From assembly GCA_000961595.1 (NCBI GenBank), contig LADO01000058.1, positions 79,871-143,870 of the forward strand: 64,000 bases of DNA, read 5' to 3'. The notes beneath the pieces are model-generated. The model searched no databases and was not told where the DNA came from. It was given only the letters and a program-made list of their open reading frames with translations. Made by a program: the position numbers and the translations under genes. This stretch comes from Peptococcaceae bacterium BRH_c4b (GTDB taxonomy: Bacteria > Bacillota > Desulfotomaculia > Desulfotomaculales > Desulfocucumaceae). Of this stretch, positions 16,545-25,527 are shown piece after piece; the stretch's first letter is position 1, and each line of letters starts with the position of its first letter.

Positions 16545-18158
16545 TCAGTTATATTCCGCTGGCAAGGTAAAAGTGAAAATGCTGCCGTCATTCCTTTGAC
16601 TGGAAACCCTGATGGTGCCGCCTTGCAGTTCCACCAGTTGCCTGGCAAGGGTCAGCCCTATTCCCGTACCACCGTACTTCCTCGCGTTGCTGCCGTCCAC
16701 CTGATGAAAAGGTTGAAAAATTTTTTCCTGTTCCCGTATGTCAATGCCAATGCCGGTGTCTCTTACAGTGATAGTAACATTCCGCTCTGGGAGACCAGAA
16801 TTAGACTCCACTAACACCTTCCCCCCCGGCGCGGTGAATTTCAAAGCATTAGAAAGGAGGTTGGTTAATACCTGTCCGGATTTTTCCTTGTCGGCCCAAA
16901 CCAGAAGTTGATTTGTATTCCGGGCAACTTCCAGGGTTACCCCCTTATTGTTAAAGAGGGGCTTCATCCGTCGAAATATATCTTTAATCAGTTCATCAAC
17001 CTCAAAATGCTCCCTGTACAGGACAGTCTTGCCCGCGGCGATTTTGGAAAGGTCCAAAAAACCGTTAATCCTGCCAAGCAATTCCTTACCGCTGTCGTTT
17101 ATCTCATTAATGTAATCTCTTTGCAAGTCGTTTAGTTTCCCCGTGCTATTATCCAGCAAAAGCTCGGTAAATGCGATAATGGCCGTCAGCGGGGAACGCA
17201 GTTCGTGATTGGTATTGGCAAGAAACTCATCCTTCAGGCGGTCTGCCTCCTGAAGCTGGCGATTGGTTTCGGCAAGCATCTCCCTTTGCCTTTTCAGTGT
17301 ACTGTTGGCTTCGTAAAGCATGCCCACCGCTTCTTCCGACAGGGCCTTAAAAATAAAGGCAAAGGATGCCACTAAGTATATGTGCCCAAGTAAATTATAG
17401 GTGTCATAGACACTGGCATATAAAGTAAAGGCGGCGTCGCTCATTATTCCGGTGATCAGGGCCAGGCACAGGTAAAAATCCTGTCTGTCCGGTTCCTTTC
17501 TCAGCAGCAATCGAATTGCCGCCAGCCCCAGCATGGTCATAACCACGTATTCCAAAGCTATTTTGACACCGGTCTGGCTTCCTGCCACTGAATCATACAT
17601 GGCTGGAAGATAGGACAGGTAAAAAGCAACGGCGACAATTAACCCCAGACTTACTAGAGCAAATAGGGCCAGGATTAAAACCGATTTGCGTATAATTTTA
17701 ATTTTATTATTGCTAAAAACTGCCGCAAGCAATCCGGTGCTAAGTAAAAGTCTTGCAATGACCCAGTAAGTAGAGGCTTTATTGGGAGAGTTGGGCGTAA
17801 TGAAATCAGGCATACCGGCATATGAAAAGGAATGGGCAAATTCGACTATTGCCACTACGCAGAAGGTCAGGGACAGGATCAACATCCGCAGTTCGTACTT
17901 GTACTTGTAGTCATACCAACTAATCAGAGAAACGCTAACCGCCACAATAACAGTGGCAAACTCCATAACCAGATGGATGCCGGGATAGACCTCCCCCGAA
18001 ACAACCGTATAATACTTGCCTGCCAGGAAATTCAGAAGCAGAAGAAACAAAAGCCAGGCAGCTATTTTTTGAATGCTCCGTTCACCGGCCAGTAATCGTT
18101 CTTTTAACAACATGACTGTTTGCAACTCGCCACCCCTTCCTGTTGACATGTTGATCAT
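16545..18158 (-). CDS. MASE3-type sensor histidine kinase
   Basis: A 537-residue kinase. Residues 30-275 form about seven or eight membrane helices with the look of the MASE3 sensory domain (FAHSFSYAGMPDFITPNSPNKAS loop). A coiled-coil linker leads to the HisKA domain with H318 in NTNHELRSPLTAI. The catalytic ATPase domain shows NLLSNALKF, VRDTGIGID and GGTGIGLTLARQL. It should phosphorylate the adjacent response regulator. The start could be residue 16 (MLLKERLL) rather than the GTG/ATG at the frame's head. It follows the second kinase gene by 13 bp. Confidence 0.9.
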   Translation of the reverse strand: MINMSTGRGGELQTVMLLKERLLAGERSIQKIAAWLLFLLLLNFLAGKYYTVVSGEVYPGIHLVMEFATVIVAVSVSLISWYDYKYKYELRMLILSLTFCVVAIVEFAHSFSYAGMPDFITPNSPNKASTYWVIARLLLSTGLLAAVFSNNKIKIIRKSVLILALFALVSLGLIVAVAFYLSYLPAMYDSVAGSQTGVKIALEYVVMTMLGLAAIRLLLRKEPDRQDFYLCLALITGIMSDAAFTLYASVYDTYNLLGHIYLVASFAFIFKALSEEAVGMLYEANSTLKRQREMLAETNRQLQEADRLKDEFLANTNHELRSPLTAIIAFTELLLDNSTGKLNDLQRDYINEINDSGKELLGRINGFLDLSKIAAGKTVLYREHFEVDELIKDIFRRMKPLFNNKGVTLEVARNTNQLLVWADKEKSGQVLTNLLSNALKFTAPGGKVLVESNSGLPERNVTITVRDTGIGIDIREQEKIFQPFHQVDGSNARKYGGTGIGLTLARQLVELQGGTIRVSSQRNDGSIFTFTLPAEYN

Positions 18159-18171
18159 GGTGTTTTAGAGT

Positions 18172-19377
18172 TCAGGGTCTCTCATTATATCCAGTAGCCT
18201 GGATATTGCCAGGAAACCTTGCGAAAAACGTAGTCCCTTCCTCTTCCGACACCGTGAAGGTAATGGACCCGTGCAAGTAACGCTCGGTGAGCAATTTCAT
18301 ACTGTAAGTACCCAGTCCGCGACCGTTCCCCTTGGTCGAAAAGGATCTCTGGAAAAGCTGCAGTTGGACTTCCTGTGGCATAACTCCCGGATTGTTCACC
18401 CAAAATTCAACCTGCCCGTCTTGGAGCCGGCAGCCCAACCAGATCACCTCACCGGCTCTGCACGCTTCCAGGGCGTTTTTCAACATGTTTCCCAGTACCC
18501 GGTGAAGCAGCTGCGGGTTGCTGGTGAAAACCACATTCTTTGCTGCCTGGTCAATCAGGATCTGCCGGTCCCGGGAAGTCTCATGGACGGCGCAATGTGC
18601 GGCCACTTCGGACAATAAATTTAAAGATCGCAATGGTACCATGTTAACCTTGAGTTCATTGTTTTCAGCCAATATCAAATCGCGTTGTTCCCGTATTTGT
18701 TCCACCAGCATATTCGCCGATGATTGAATGTCAAGTATAAACTCTTTGACAAGAACAGGATCGACCGTTTTTTCCAGTAACTCGGCCAGGCCCATTAAGC
18801 CTCCGGCCGTATTCATCACGTCATGGAAGAAAATGCGCTCCAGGTTGTGCCGCCGCTTCTTGTCGCTGATATCCACTATGGACAGTACAGTAAATTCTTC
18901 GTTGCTGAGCCGGATCGGCATGGCTGTCACCCCTAGATCCAGCGCTTCCAATCCCGCATCGTTATTGACCAGGACCCGGCACTCATGGTAAGCTTTATGT
19001 CCAGACTGACTTTCCAGGATGGCGTTCATAGTTCCACAGGTACGGCAAAATTCGGTGGTCCCGCAACCACCGGCCATCTCACAGGCGTGGATACAGCGTA
19101 GCAGTTCTCCCGGACGAAGGCCTTTTACCGATTCATAATCTCCGACTCCCAGTAAGTCCAGCAGACCCCGGTTACAAAGGATTACCTGGCGGTTGTGGTT
19201 GAGAACCATTACAACGTATGGAAGTGCGTCAAAAAAACTACAGGCCCCGAATAAATCTTCCGCAACCCTTACTTGTTGTGCAATATGCTCGTTCGGCGCC
19301 CGTTCTGCGGGCGCAAAGCAAGTCGTCAGTTTCTTGGAATTCATTTGGGGGTTCATTTCCTTTCGGCTGTAATCCAC
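18172..19377 (-). CDS. PAS-domain sensor kinase with a cysteine-rich insert
   Basis: A protein of about 400 residues, apparently cytoplasmic. A PAS domain (about 45-165) carries an embedded Cys cluster, C-x3-C-x4-G-G-C-G-x5-C-x2-C, in the RCIHACEMAGGCGTTEFCRTC region, which could bind a metal or sense redox state. It is followed by a histidine-containing dimerisation segment (RIFFHDVMNTAGGL) and an ATPase domain (MLKNALEAC, GNGRGLGTYSMKLL). The start is uncertain: the frame opens at a GTG at 19377, with ATGs at residues 8 and 12. It is the first gene of a kinase, kinase, regulator operon. Confidence 0.8.
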   Translation of the reverse strand: MDYSRKEMNPQMNSKKLTTCFAPAERAPNEHIAQQVRVAEDLFGACSFFDALPYVVMVLNHNRQVILCNRGLLDLLGVGDYESVKGLRPGELLRCIHACEMAGGCGTTEFCRTCGTMNAILESQSGHKAYHECRVLVNNDAGLEALDLGVTAMPIRLSNEEFTVLSIVDISDKKRRHNLERIFFHDVMNTAGGLMGLAELLEKTVDPVLVKEFILDIQSSANMLVEQIREQRDLILAENNELKVNMVPLRSLNLLSEVAAHCAVHETSRDRQILIDQAAKNVVFTSNPQLLHRVLGNMLKNALEACRAGEVIWLGCRLQDGQVEFWVNNPGVMPQEVQLQLFQRSFSTKGNGRGLGTYSMKLLTERYLHGSITFTVSEEEGTTFFARFPGNIQATGYNERP

Positions 19378-19459
19378 GCAACTAAAACGTTTCTGTTAAA
19401 ACCACCGTTTTTCCTCTACGATAAAACCCACCTGCATAAAAAAATGTTGGAAATTAAAT

Positions 19460-19492
19460 AAAGGGCTTGCGGTGAAATCCTCAGCCCTTTTT
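19460..19492. terminator. Terminator between fixX and the kinase operon
   Basis: AAAGGGCT and AGCCCTTT arms enclose a 15-base loop; T-rich runs follow on both sides. It lies 33 bp beyond the fixX stop and upstream of the kinase gene. Confidence 0.7.
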
Positions 19493-19524
19493 ATATATAG
19501 CTATTTTATTTCTTTCATTTTGCG

Positions 19525-19845
19525 CTAAGCCAGCCTGAATTGTACACCGTAACCGCCCCGGGGGTAACGCCATCGAATATTGCCTTGGGGGCAGGCAATC
19601 CTGCAGGCGCCGCATTCCAGGCACCCTTCAAATCCCACAGCTATCCTTCCGTCTCTCCATTCATAAACTCTTGCCGGGCAAAAGAATGTACAATCTTTGC
19701 CGGGGCACTTGCCGGCGCAAACCGAATGATCAACCACAACCAGGTGGGATTCCCGATCCGGTTTCCAGCGGTTTAAAAAGAGCTTATTATCTATATTTAT
19801 CTCTATATCAAGTGCTTTCATATTTTTTGTCAGTTTATAATTCAT
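19525..19845 (-). CDS. fixX: FixX-like ferredoxin
   Basis: A 106-residue ferredoxin-like protein. It has CLECGACRIACPQGNI as a 4Fe-4S motif and an upstream cysteine group (CAGKCPGKDCTFFCPARVY) typical of FixX. It should accept low-potential electrons from the FixC flavoprotein. The start codon overlaps the fixC stop (TAATG), showing translational coupling; a TTG six codons upstream is a weaker alternative. It is the last gene of the fixABCX-type operon. Confidence 0.92.
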   Translation of the reverse strand: MNYKLTKNMKALDIEINIDNKLFLNRWKPDRESHLVVVDHSVCAGKCPGKDCTFFCPARVYEWRDGRIAVGFEGCLECGACRIACPQGNIRWRYPRGGYGVQFRLA

Positions 19846-21140
19846 TATTTCATCGCCTTCCAAGCTTTATATACATCCTTGCCCAGGGAGAACAGGGATT
19901 TCCGGCTTAAAGCCCGTTTGATGATTGCTTTTTGTTTTTCTTGTTTACTCATTCCGTCCACCGTTAGCATTTCATGTAAGGCCATATTGGTAGCCGGAAT
20001 ATATTCATTAAGATACTGGGGATTCACTTCCAGCAGGTGCGAAGCATTTTTATATTTCTTCAAATCTTTCATAACGAAGCTGTTCCGCAAGTTCTCCTCG
20101 TATGGCGAGAGATCCCTGGCCTCAAATGAACCGATCTTATAGGCCATGATAATCGCCTCGGCCGCCAGGCGCCCGGAGATCATGGCCAAATTGCTGCCTT
20201 CCCGGTGCATACCGTTGACTAACTGGGCGGCATCACCCACCACTACTACACCGTTCCCCACCAGTTTAGGGATGGCTTTGTAGCCCCCCTCGGGAACTAA
20301 ATGAGCGTAGTATTCCACCGGCTCCCCTTTTTTAATCAGGGGACGCACCATCGGGTGGCTCTTCAGGTATTCCAGAAGTTCATAAGGACGCACTTTTAAT
20401 TGCCTGACCTGGGACAGCAGTGTGCCAACGCCGATGGAAATATGCTCCTTGTTGGTATAAATAAATGCTGTTCCCACCAGGCCCAGGGTACTATCCCCAT
20501 ATATTTCAATGGTGGCCCCCATACCCGGATCAAGATTAAAGCGCTCCTCAATTACTTCGGAGGGCAGTTTAAGTTCTTCCATCACAGCCAGGGCTACCTG
20601 CCGGGGCTCCCATTCTTTATGGAAGCCCAACTGCCTGCTTAACATTGAATTAACCCCATCAGCCAGGACCACTACATTGGCGTAAAGATCACCCTCGGGC
20701 CGGCCGGTGCGTACACCTACGACCCGGTCATTTTCCATAATGCAGGATTCAACCAGTGTTTCATTAATGATTACTACCCCGGCTTCAGTGCATTTTCGGG
20801 CGAACCATTGATCAAACTGACTCCTGAAAACCGTAAAGCAGTTATACGGCTCCATGGCCCATTCCTTCGTTTTATAGCCTGTGGTAACTGCCGACTGGCT
20901 GTCCATCAGCCAGAACCGCTGTTCCACCACCGGCCTTTGCAGGGGAGCTTCCCTCCAAAATTCCGGTATCAACTCCTCCGTCATAGCGCGGTATAATACC
21001 CCGCCCATGACGTTTTTCGCCCCGGGGTAGTCCCCCCGCTCTATTACTACAACGGACAGGCCTTCCTGGGCCATTTTGTAAGCGGCGGCCAGGCCGGCCA
21101 CCCCTGCTCCCACTACAATGGCATCAAATTTATCCGGCAC
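19845..21140 (-). CDS. fixC: FixC-like electron-transfer flavoprotein:quinone oxidoreductase
   Basis: A 431-residue FAD enzyme. The dinucleotide-binding loop VVGAGVAGLAAA is at 9-20, ERGDYPGAKNVMGG follows, and VVVGDAAQLVNGMHREGSNLAMISG is the second FAD contact. In FixABCX complexes it passes the high-potential branch to quinone and the low-potential branch to ferredoxin. The GTG start at 21140 has GGAGGTG upstream and overlaps the end of the EtfA gene by 11 bp. Confidence 0.94.
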   Translation of the reverse strand: MPDKFDAIVVGAGVAGLAAAYKMAQEGLSVVVIERGDYPGAKNVMGGVLYRAMTEELIPEFWREAPLQRPVVEQRFWLMDSQSAVTTGYKTKEWAMEPYNCFTVFRSQFDQWFARKCTEAGVVIINETLVESCIMENDRVVGVRTGRPEGDLYANVVVLADGVNSMLSRQLGFHKEWEPRQVALAVMEELKLPSEVIEERFNLDPGMGATIEIYGDSTLGLVGTAFIYTNKEHISIGVGTLLSQVRQLKVRPYELLEYLKSHPMVRPLIKKGEPVEYYAHLVPEGGYKAIPKLVGNGVVVVGDAAQLVNGMHREGSNLAMISGRLAAEAIIMAYKIGSFEARDLSPYEENLRNSFVMKDLKKYKNASHLLEVNPQYLNEYIPATNMALHEMLTVDGMSKQEKQKAIIKRALSRKSLFSLGKDVYKAWKAMK

Positions 21141-22452
21141 AGTTAATCACCTCCTGGCCTCTATTCAAATCAGTTTTTATCTGTTCCAACAATTCTTTAA
21201 GCGGTTCCTTCAACAGTGGTACAATCTTAAAAAGGTCTCCAACAATTCCGTAAGTGCACTCCTTAAAAATAGGGGCTTCCGGGTCGTTGTTAACGGCTAT
21301 GATGATATCCGAGCCCCTGATGCCGACCAAATGTTGAATGGCCCCGGAAATTCCCAGGGCAATATATATTCTAGGTGCAACAGTAACACCTGTTTGCCCC
21401 ACCTGATATTTTTGTTCGATCCAGCCTGCCTCCACGGCTGCCCGTGACGCCCCTACCCGGGCACCGATTGCACCGGCCAGCCCGAAGCAAATCTTCCTGA
21501 AACTGTCCCGGTCTCCCAGGCCCCGCCCCCCGGCCACAATCATTTCGGCATCCTGGATATTGATCTGGTCACCCTGCTCTTTAACTATTTCTAAAACCCT
21601 GGTTAACATTTCCGATTCTTTTAGCTCTATCTCCGGGCGGACCAAAGCGCCCCGGCATCCAGGCACCGGTTTGCCCATTTTCATTACTTTGGGGCGTACA
21701 GTGGCCATTTGCGGGCGGTGCTTCTTGGAAACAATTGTAGCCATAATGTTACCGCCAAAAGCCGGCCGTGTAGCCAGCAGCAGGCGCTGCCGGGGATCAA
21801 TATCCAGGCCGGTGCAGTCAGCAGTCAAACCTGTACGTAACTCTGTTGCCACGGCTGCGGCAAGATCCCGACCGGTAGTAGTGGCACCTATTAATATTAT
21901 TTCCGGCAAGTATTCCTTAACTAATTTAACAAAAACTCGCATATAGGCTTCCGTCCGGTAGTACTGGAGAACGGGGTGGTCCAACAGATAAATCCTGTCA
22001 GCCCCGTAAGTATAAAGCTTATCTACCAGACCTGACACCTGGTTCCCCAGCAGTACCCCGGAAAGCTCAACGCCAAGTTTTTTAGCCAGTTCCTGTCCTG
22101 CGCCGAGCAATTCAAGGGATACCGGCGCTACTTGCTCTTCCCTTTGCTCAACAAATACCCATACCCCCTGGTTGCGGGCAATATCGCCGGACAGAGGAGT
22201 TTCCAGCCCGACGGACCTGTCCGGCCCTGCTGCGCCGCCAGGTAAAGCTACATCTTCAGCCGCCGGTCTTCCGGCGGCAGCCGGCAATTCTATGGCGCTT
22301 ACGGGACAGTTTTCAATACACTTACCACATTCCACGCATTTATCAGTAATCACCCGGCTCAGCCCTTCATCATTCATATAAAGCGCGCCGTAAGGGCAGG
22401 TTGAGATACATGCCTGGCAGCCAATGCATGCTTTTGATATATTTACCGCCAC
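21130..22452 (-). CDS. etfA: Electron transfer flavoprotein alpha subunit with N-terminal ferredoxin domain
   Basis: A 440-residue FixB/EtfA. Residues 1-60 carry two 4Fe-4S motifs (CIGCQACISTCPYG and CVECGKCIENCP); a linker rich in Ala, Gly and Pro leads to the EtfA body (about 92-440). The C-terminal FAD-binding region has GGRGLGDRDSF, VGASRAAVEAGW, QVGQTGVTVAPRIYIALGISGAIQH and NNDPEAPIF. The added ferredoxin domain occurs in some anaerobe Etf proteins. The GTG start is preceded by GGAGGTG. It pairs with the EtfB gene 18 bp upstream. Confidence 0.94.
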   Translation of the reverse strand: MAVNISKACIGCQACISTCPYGALYMNDEGLSRVITDKCVECGKCIENCPVSAIELPAAAGRPAAEDVALPGGAAGPDRSVGLETPLSGDIARNQGVWVFVEQREEQVAPVSLELLGAGQELAKKLGVELSGVLLGNQVSGLVDKLYTYGADRIYLLDHPVLQYYRTEAYMRVFVKLVKEYLPEIILIGATTTGRDLAAAVATELRTGLTADCTGLDIDPRQRLLLATRPAFGGNIMATIVSKKHRPQMATVRPKVMKMGKPVPGCRGALVRPEIELKESEMLTRVLEIVKEQGDQINIQDAEMIVAGGRGLGDRDSFRKICFGLAGAIGARVGASRAAVEAGWIEQKYQVGQTGVTVAPRIYIALGISGAIQHLVGIRGSDIIIAVNNDPEAPIFKECTYGIVGDLFKIVPLLKEPLKELLEQIKTDLNRGQEVINCAG

Positions 22453-22470
22453 TTTTTATCACCTCCGGCT

Positions 22471-23277
22471 TCAGATATTCTGAGCTAGCCTACTGGAAAG
22501 ACCGTTGATCAATTGATTTACCACGATTTGACCGTCCCCGCTTAATATTTCTCCCTGGCCGCGTTGTGTTGGTACAAAAATCTTTAGCACCGAAGTTGGT
22601 GAGCCTTTCAGCCCCATCATCAGCGGGTCCGCATTCAGGTCTAGAGCCCCGTAAATGCTGGGTTGATACCGGGCAGCCCGCAACATATCGGGCAGGGAAG
22701 AATATCTCAACTGGTTTATTTCTTTTTCAACAGTAATGAGACAGGGCATTTTGGCTGTTACCACCTCATAGCCCTCATCCAGTTTGCGGTGAACTTTTAC
22801 TTCCTTTTGTTCAGGATTAACTGACGATATGTTTTTTACGTAGGTCAACTGGGGTATCCCCAATCTTCTGGCAATTCCCGGCCCCACCTGGGCGGTATCT
22901 CCGTCAATGGCCTGTTTGCCGCAAAAGATGAGATCGTAGGGTTTCCGCTGGCAAACTTTCATGATACCCAAGGCTAAAATATAGCTTGTTGCCAGCGTGT
23001 CCGAACCCGCGAACTTTTTATCACTTAATAAATATCCATCATCAGCCCCAAGGGCGATGCATTTTTTTATAGCCTCCACGGCGCTGAACGGGCCCATGGA
23101 GATAACGCTTACCTTCCCCCCAAACTGTTCCTTGAGCCGCACTGCCTCCTCTACCGCATGACTGTCGTAAGGGTTTATAATGGCAGGCGCGCTGGAGCGG
23201 TCTAATGTATTGGTTTCGGGATCAATCCTCACTTCAGTAGTATCGGGTACCTGTTTTACGCAAACTATAATATGCAT
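22471..23277 (-). CDS. etfB: Electron transfer flavoprotein beta subunit
   Basis: A 268-residue FixA/EtfB, the subunit that carries the bifurcating flavin in FixAB-type proteins. Motifs are IIVCVKQVPDT at the N-terminus, NPYDSHAVEEAVRLKE, GKQAIDGDTAQVGPGIARRLG and MPCLITVEKEINQLRYSSL. The ATG at 23277 has GGAAGG at good distance; a GTG three codons upstream is less likely. First gene of the fix-like operon, which probably couples NADH oxidation to ferredoxin and quinone reduction. Confidence 0.94.
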   Translation of the reverse strand: MHIIVCVKQVPDTTEVRIDPETNTLDRSSAPAIINPYDSHAVEEAVRLKEQFGGKVSVISMGPFSAVEAIKKCIALGADDGYLLSDKKFAGSDTLATSYILALGIMKVCQRKPYDLIFCGKQAIDGDTAQVGPGIARRLGIPQLTYVKNISSVNPEQKEVKVHRKLDEGYEVVTAKMPCLITVEKEINQLRYSSLPDMLRAARYQPSIYGALDLNADPLMMGLKGSPTSVLKIFVPTQRGQGEILSGDGQIVVNQLINGLSSRLAQNI

Positions 23278-23458
23278 TCGAATCACCTTCCCAGGCCGAA
23301 AAAATGATGGCTCCTCTTATGTTGTTTAGTGCTTCGGACTCCTTCGCCGACTGCGTGAATTTCAAGCCTGACAGGCTAAAGGGATCTAAGGGGTACAGCC
23401 ATCCGCTCTGTGGCATGCCAATTTGGCGGTCCTCCTCAAAAGTGTTTCCATTATAGTT
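23278..23458 (-). promoter_or_regulatory. Probable promoter and long leader of the etf/fix operon
   Basis: On the minus strand a TATAAT box sits at about 23449-23454, giving a leader of roughly 170 nt before etfB. The leader has a Shine-Dalgarno-like GGAGGA near its start and a 50-codon open frame (MPQSGWLYPLDPF...) that reads into etfB in another phase. No known riboswitch class was recognised. Confidence 0.35.
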
Positions 23459-23489
23459 TGTCGCATAACCAGTTTAGCTTGAGAATTTA

Positions 23490-23514
23490 AAGCCCCGGAA
23501 TTCTTCCAGGGCTT
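23490..23514. terminator. Terminator-like hairpin
   Basis: The arms AAGCCCCGGAA and TTCCAGGGCTT enclose a three-base loop, with one mismatch. It separates the leader of the etf operon from the rubredoxin-flavoprotein promoter region. Short T or A runs flank it. Confidence 0.5.
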
Positions 23515-23785
23515 ATGCATGGGTTAATTTGCAGTCCGTGGCGCAAATGGTATTTAATGGTTCTGCCCTATGCTAAACCTTTTTAATTTCACATTATAAA
23601 ACTCAACAATTACAGGCTTCTTTCCAAAAGCTTACGTTTTTATTAAAAAATATTTATTGTTTTGAATTTAATAAAATTTTAAGCTTTTAGTAAAGTTATG
23701 TTAAGATTTCTTTTTTATAATGCAACTATAGCTTAAATAAGCCCATAAAAGAACCATATAAAGATGATTTGAAGGTGAATCATGT

Positions 23786-24622
23786 ATGAAAATATGGAGA
23801 TGCACAGTCTGCGGATGGCTGCACGAGGATGAAAACCCTCCGGAACATTGTCTCAGATGCGGAGCTCCGGCGGATAAATCCGAACTGGTGGACCTCTCCC
23901 CGCTTGAAACGGACGAAGAGAAAAATGCTGTTCCGGCTATTAACGAACTTAGTGCCGAGGATAAAAAACGGATTGAGCCGGCCCTTTTCAGAATATCGTA
24001 CGGGCTGTTCGTGGTGGGCTCACTTAGTGGCGGCATGATAAACGCACAGATTTGCAATACTGTGTTCCAGATCACCAGCGCACCGATGAGGGTTGTAATT
24101 GGTGTTAATAAAAACAATTTGACCCATGAATACATAAGAAACAGCGGATTTTTTTCGGTCTGTGTTCTCGGTCAGGAACATATGGATATGGTGCGTAACT
24201 TTGGTTTCCGCTCTGGCCGGGAAGCCGATAAATTCCAGGGTATTGAGTATACCACCGGTGTTACCGGAGCCCCGGTAATAGATAAATGCATCTCTTACAT
24301 GGAATGCAGGGTGGACCCCCAACTTTCGGTGGATATGGGAACCCACACCATGTTCGTGGGTGATGTGGTGGAAGGCGGGGTTAAGAGCGAAAAGGAACCC
24401 TTGACTTATGCCTACTATCGCCAGACAAAAAACTCTGCGGTGAAGCCGGGGCCAGCCCCCGCACCTATTGAGGCCGCCAAAAACGCTGTCAAACAGTGGC
24501 GCTGCAAGGTTTGCGGTTACATCCACCAGGGCGAGGAACCTCCGGATGAGTGTCCGGTATGCGGAGCTCCCAAAGAGGAGTTTGAACTTGTTGAAGATGA
24601 TAAAAATACTGAATATCTATAA
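23786..24622 (+). CDS. Rubredoxin-flavin reductase-rubredoxin protein (Hrb-like)
   Basis: A 278-residue modular redox protein. Residues 1-35 are a rubredoxin-like knuckle pair (C6-x2-C9 and CLRCGAP). Residues about 55-225 are a flavin reductase/FMN-binding split barrel (GGMINAQICNTVFQIT, SVCVLGQEHMDMVRNFGFRSG). Residues 243-275 are a second rubredoxin-like domain (CKVCGYIHQGEEPP...CPVCGAP). High-molecular-weight rubredoxins of acetogens have a flavin barrel plus one C-terminal rubredoxin; the extra N-terminal domain is less usual. It probably feeds electrons to oxygen- or peroxide-reducing partners. GAAGGTG precedes the start. Confidence 0.9.
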   Translation: MKIWRCTVCGWLHEDENPPEHCLRCGAPADKSELVDLSPLETDEEKNAVPAINELSAEDKKRIEPALFRISYGLFVVGSLSGGMINAQICNTVFQITSAPMRVVIGVNKNNLTHEYIRNSGFFSVCVLGQEHMDMVRNFGFRSGREADKFQGIEYTTGVTGAPVIDKCISYMECRVDPQLSVDMGTHTMFVGDVVEGGVKSEKEPLTYAYYRQTKNSAVKPGPAPAPIEAAKNAVKQWRCKVCGYIHQGEEPPDECPVCGAPKEEFELVEDDKNTEYL

Positions 24623-24646
24623 TTAAATAAAGAGGAGTGGAAAACT

Positions 24647-25132
24647 ATGGCCTGGAGCATATTGAAATTTACCGGAGATGAAATTGTCAAACTGGCGGTG
24701 GAAATTGAGAAAAACGGCAGGCTCTTTTATGAAAAGGCTCTGGCTAAGGTAGATGATCCAGACGCCAAAAGAACCTTCATTTACCTGGCAGAGGAGGAAG
24801 CCCGGCACGTCAAGGATTTTGAAAAGCTGGGCGAGAGCCTTGCCAGGGATGTGGTTCCCAATGAAAGCTACGTGGGAGAATATAGGGATTACATAAAATC
24901 CATCATTGACAGCCACGTATTTAATCTGCACAAAGTGAAAGATCTGGTTGACGGCATACAAACATTCAGGGAGGCTCTAGCTATTGCCTTCCGTTTTGAG
25001 AAGGACTCGATAATGATATTCCAGGAGTTTAAAAATATGGTGGATGACACCGGCAAGGATATTATTGAAAAGCTTATTCAACAGGAAAAAGAGCACATAA
25101 GCAAGTTGACCCAAATTTACCGCCAGCCTTAG
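24647..25132 (+). CDS. Rubrerythrin-like ferritin-fold diiron protein
   Basis: A 161-residue all-helical protein with the four-helix diiron pattern: VEIEKNGRLFYEKAL, EEEARHVKDFEKL, AIAFRFEKDSIMIFQEF and QQEKEHISKL supply Glu and His ligands. It lacks the C-terminal rubredoxin domain of classic rubrerythrin, which the adjacent double-rubredoxin flavoprotein could supply in trans. It starts 24 bp after that gene with GAGGAG upstream, so they are co-transcribed, probably for peroxide or oxygen reduction. Confidence 0.88.
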   Translation: MAWSILKFTGDEIVKLAVEIEKNGRLFYEKALAKVDDPDAKRTFIYLAEEEARHVKDFEKLGESLARDVVPNESYVGEYRDYIKSIIDSHVFNLHKVKDLVDGIQTFREALAIAFRFEKDSIMIFQEFKNMVDDTGKDIIEKLIQQEKEHISKLTQIYRQP

Positions 25133-25169
25133 GATGGCTCCGGGTAAATCTTATATCCTGAATGTAAAC

Positions 25170-25214
25170 AATTATTTACTGCCTGTGGCTAAATACCACA
25201 GGCAGTAAATAATT
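25170..25214. terminator. Bidirectional terminator, 19-bp perfect stem
   Basis: A perfect inverted repeat with 19-base arms (25170-25188 and 25196-25214) and a seven-base loop. It lies between the convergent rubrerythrin-like gene and ferredoxin gene; A/T-rich ends give a T-run on both strands. Confidence 0.9.
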
Positions 25215-25256
25215 CACAATGGTTGTATCCCAAAGTGTACATGACAGTCAGCAAGC

Positions 25257-25442
25257 TTACTGTTCTTCGAGAGTCACAGCTCCGGAAGGGCAAACTGAAA
25301 CGCAGGTCTCACAGCCAAGGCAGTCATCGCCATTAGCTACGGAAGCCTTGCCGTCAGCCATTTCCAGCACGGAGGCCGGACAGTTGTCGACGCATTCGCT
25401 GCAGCCCTCACACTTATCAGCATCCACCGTTACTACGAACAT
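25257..25442 (-). CDS. Two-cluster 4Fe-4S ferredoxin
   Basis: A 61-residue ferredoxin with two C-x2-C-x2-C-x3-CP motifs (CEGCSECVDNCP and CLGCETCVSVCP), so two 4Fe-4S clusters of the clostridial type. The ATG at 25442 follows GGAGGTG at ideal spacing; the frame opens three codons earlier at a GTG. It is a single-gene unit with its own terminator and a palindromic operator-like site about 85 bp upstream. Confidence 0.94.
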   Translation of the reverse strand: MFVVTVDADKCEGCSECVDNCPASVLEMADGKASVANGDDCLGCETCVSVCPSGAVTLEEQ

Positions 25443-25527
25443 CAAATTCACCTCCTTGGATTGTTCAATTTATAAACCAATGTGACAACCCCGATTACTG
25501 AATCTACTCTCCCTAGGTTATCCACAT

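Noticed and set aside
23290..23420. Known riboswitch (glycine, THF or molybdenum cofactor) before etfB
   Set aside because: No conserved core of these classes could be matched by eye.
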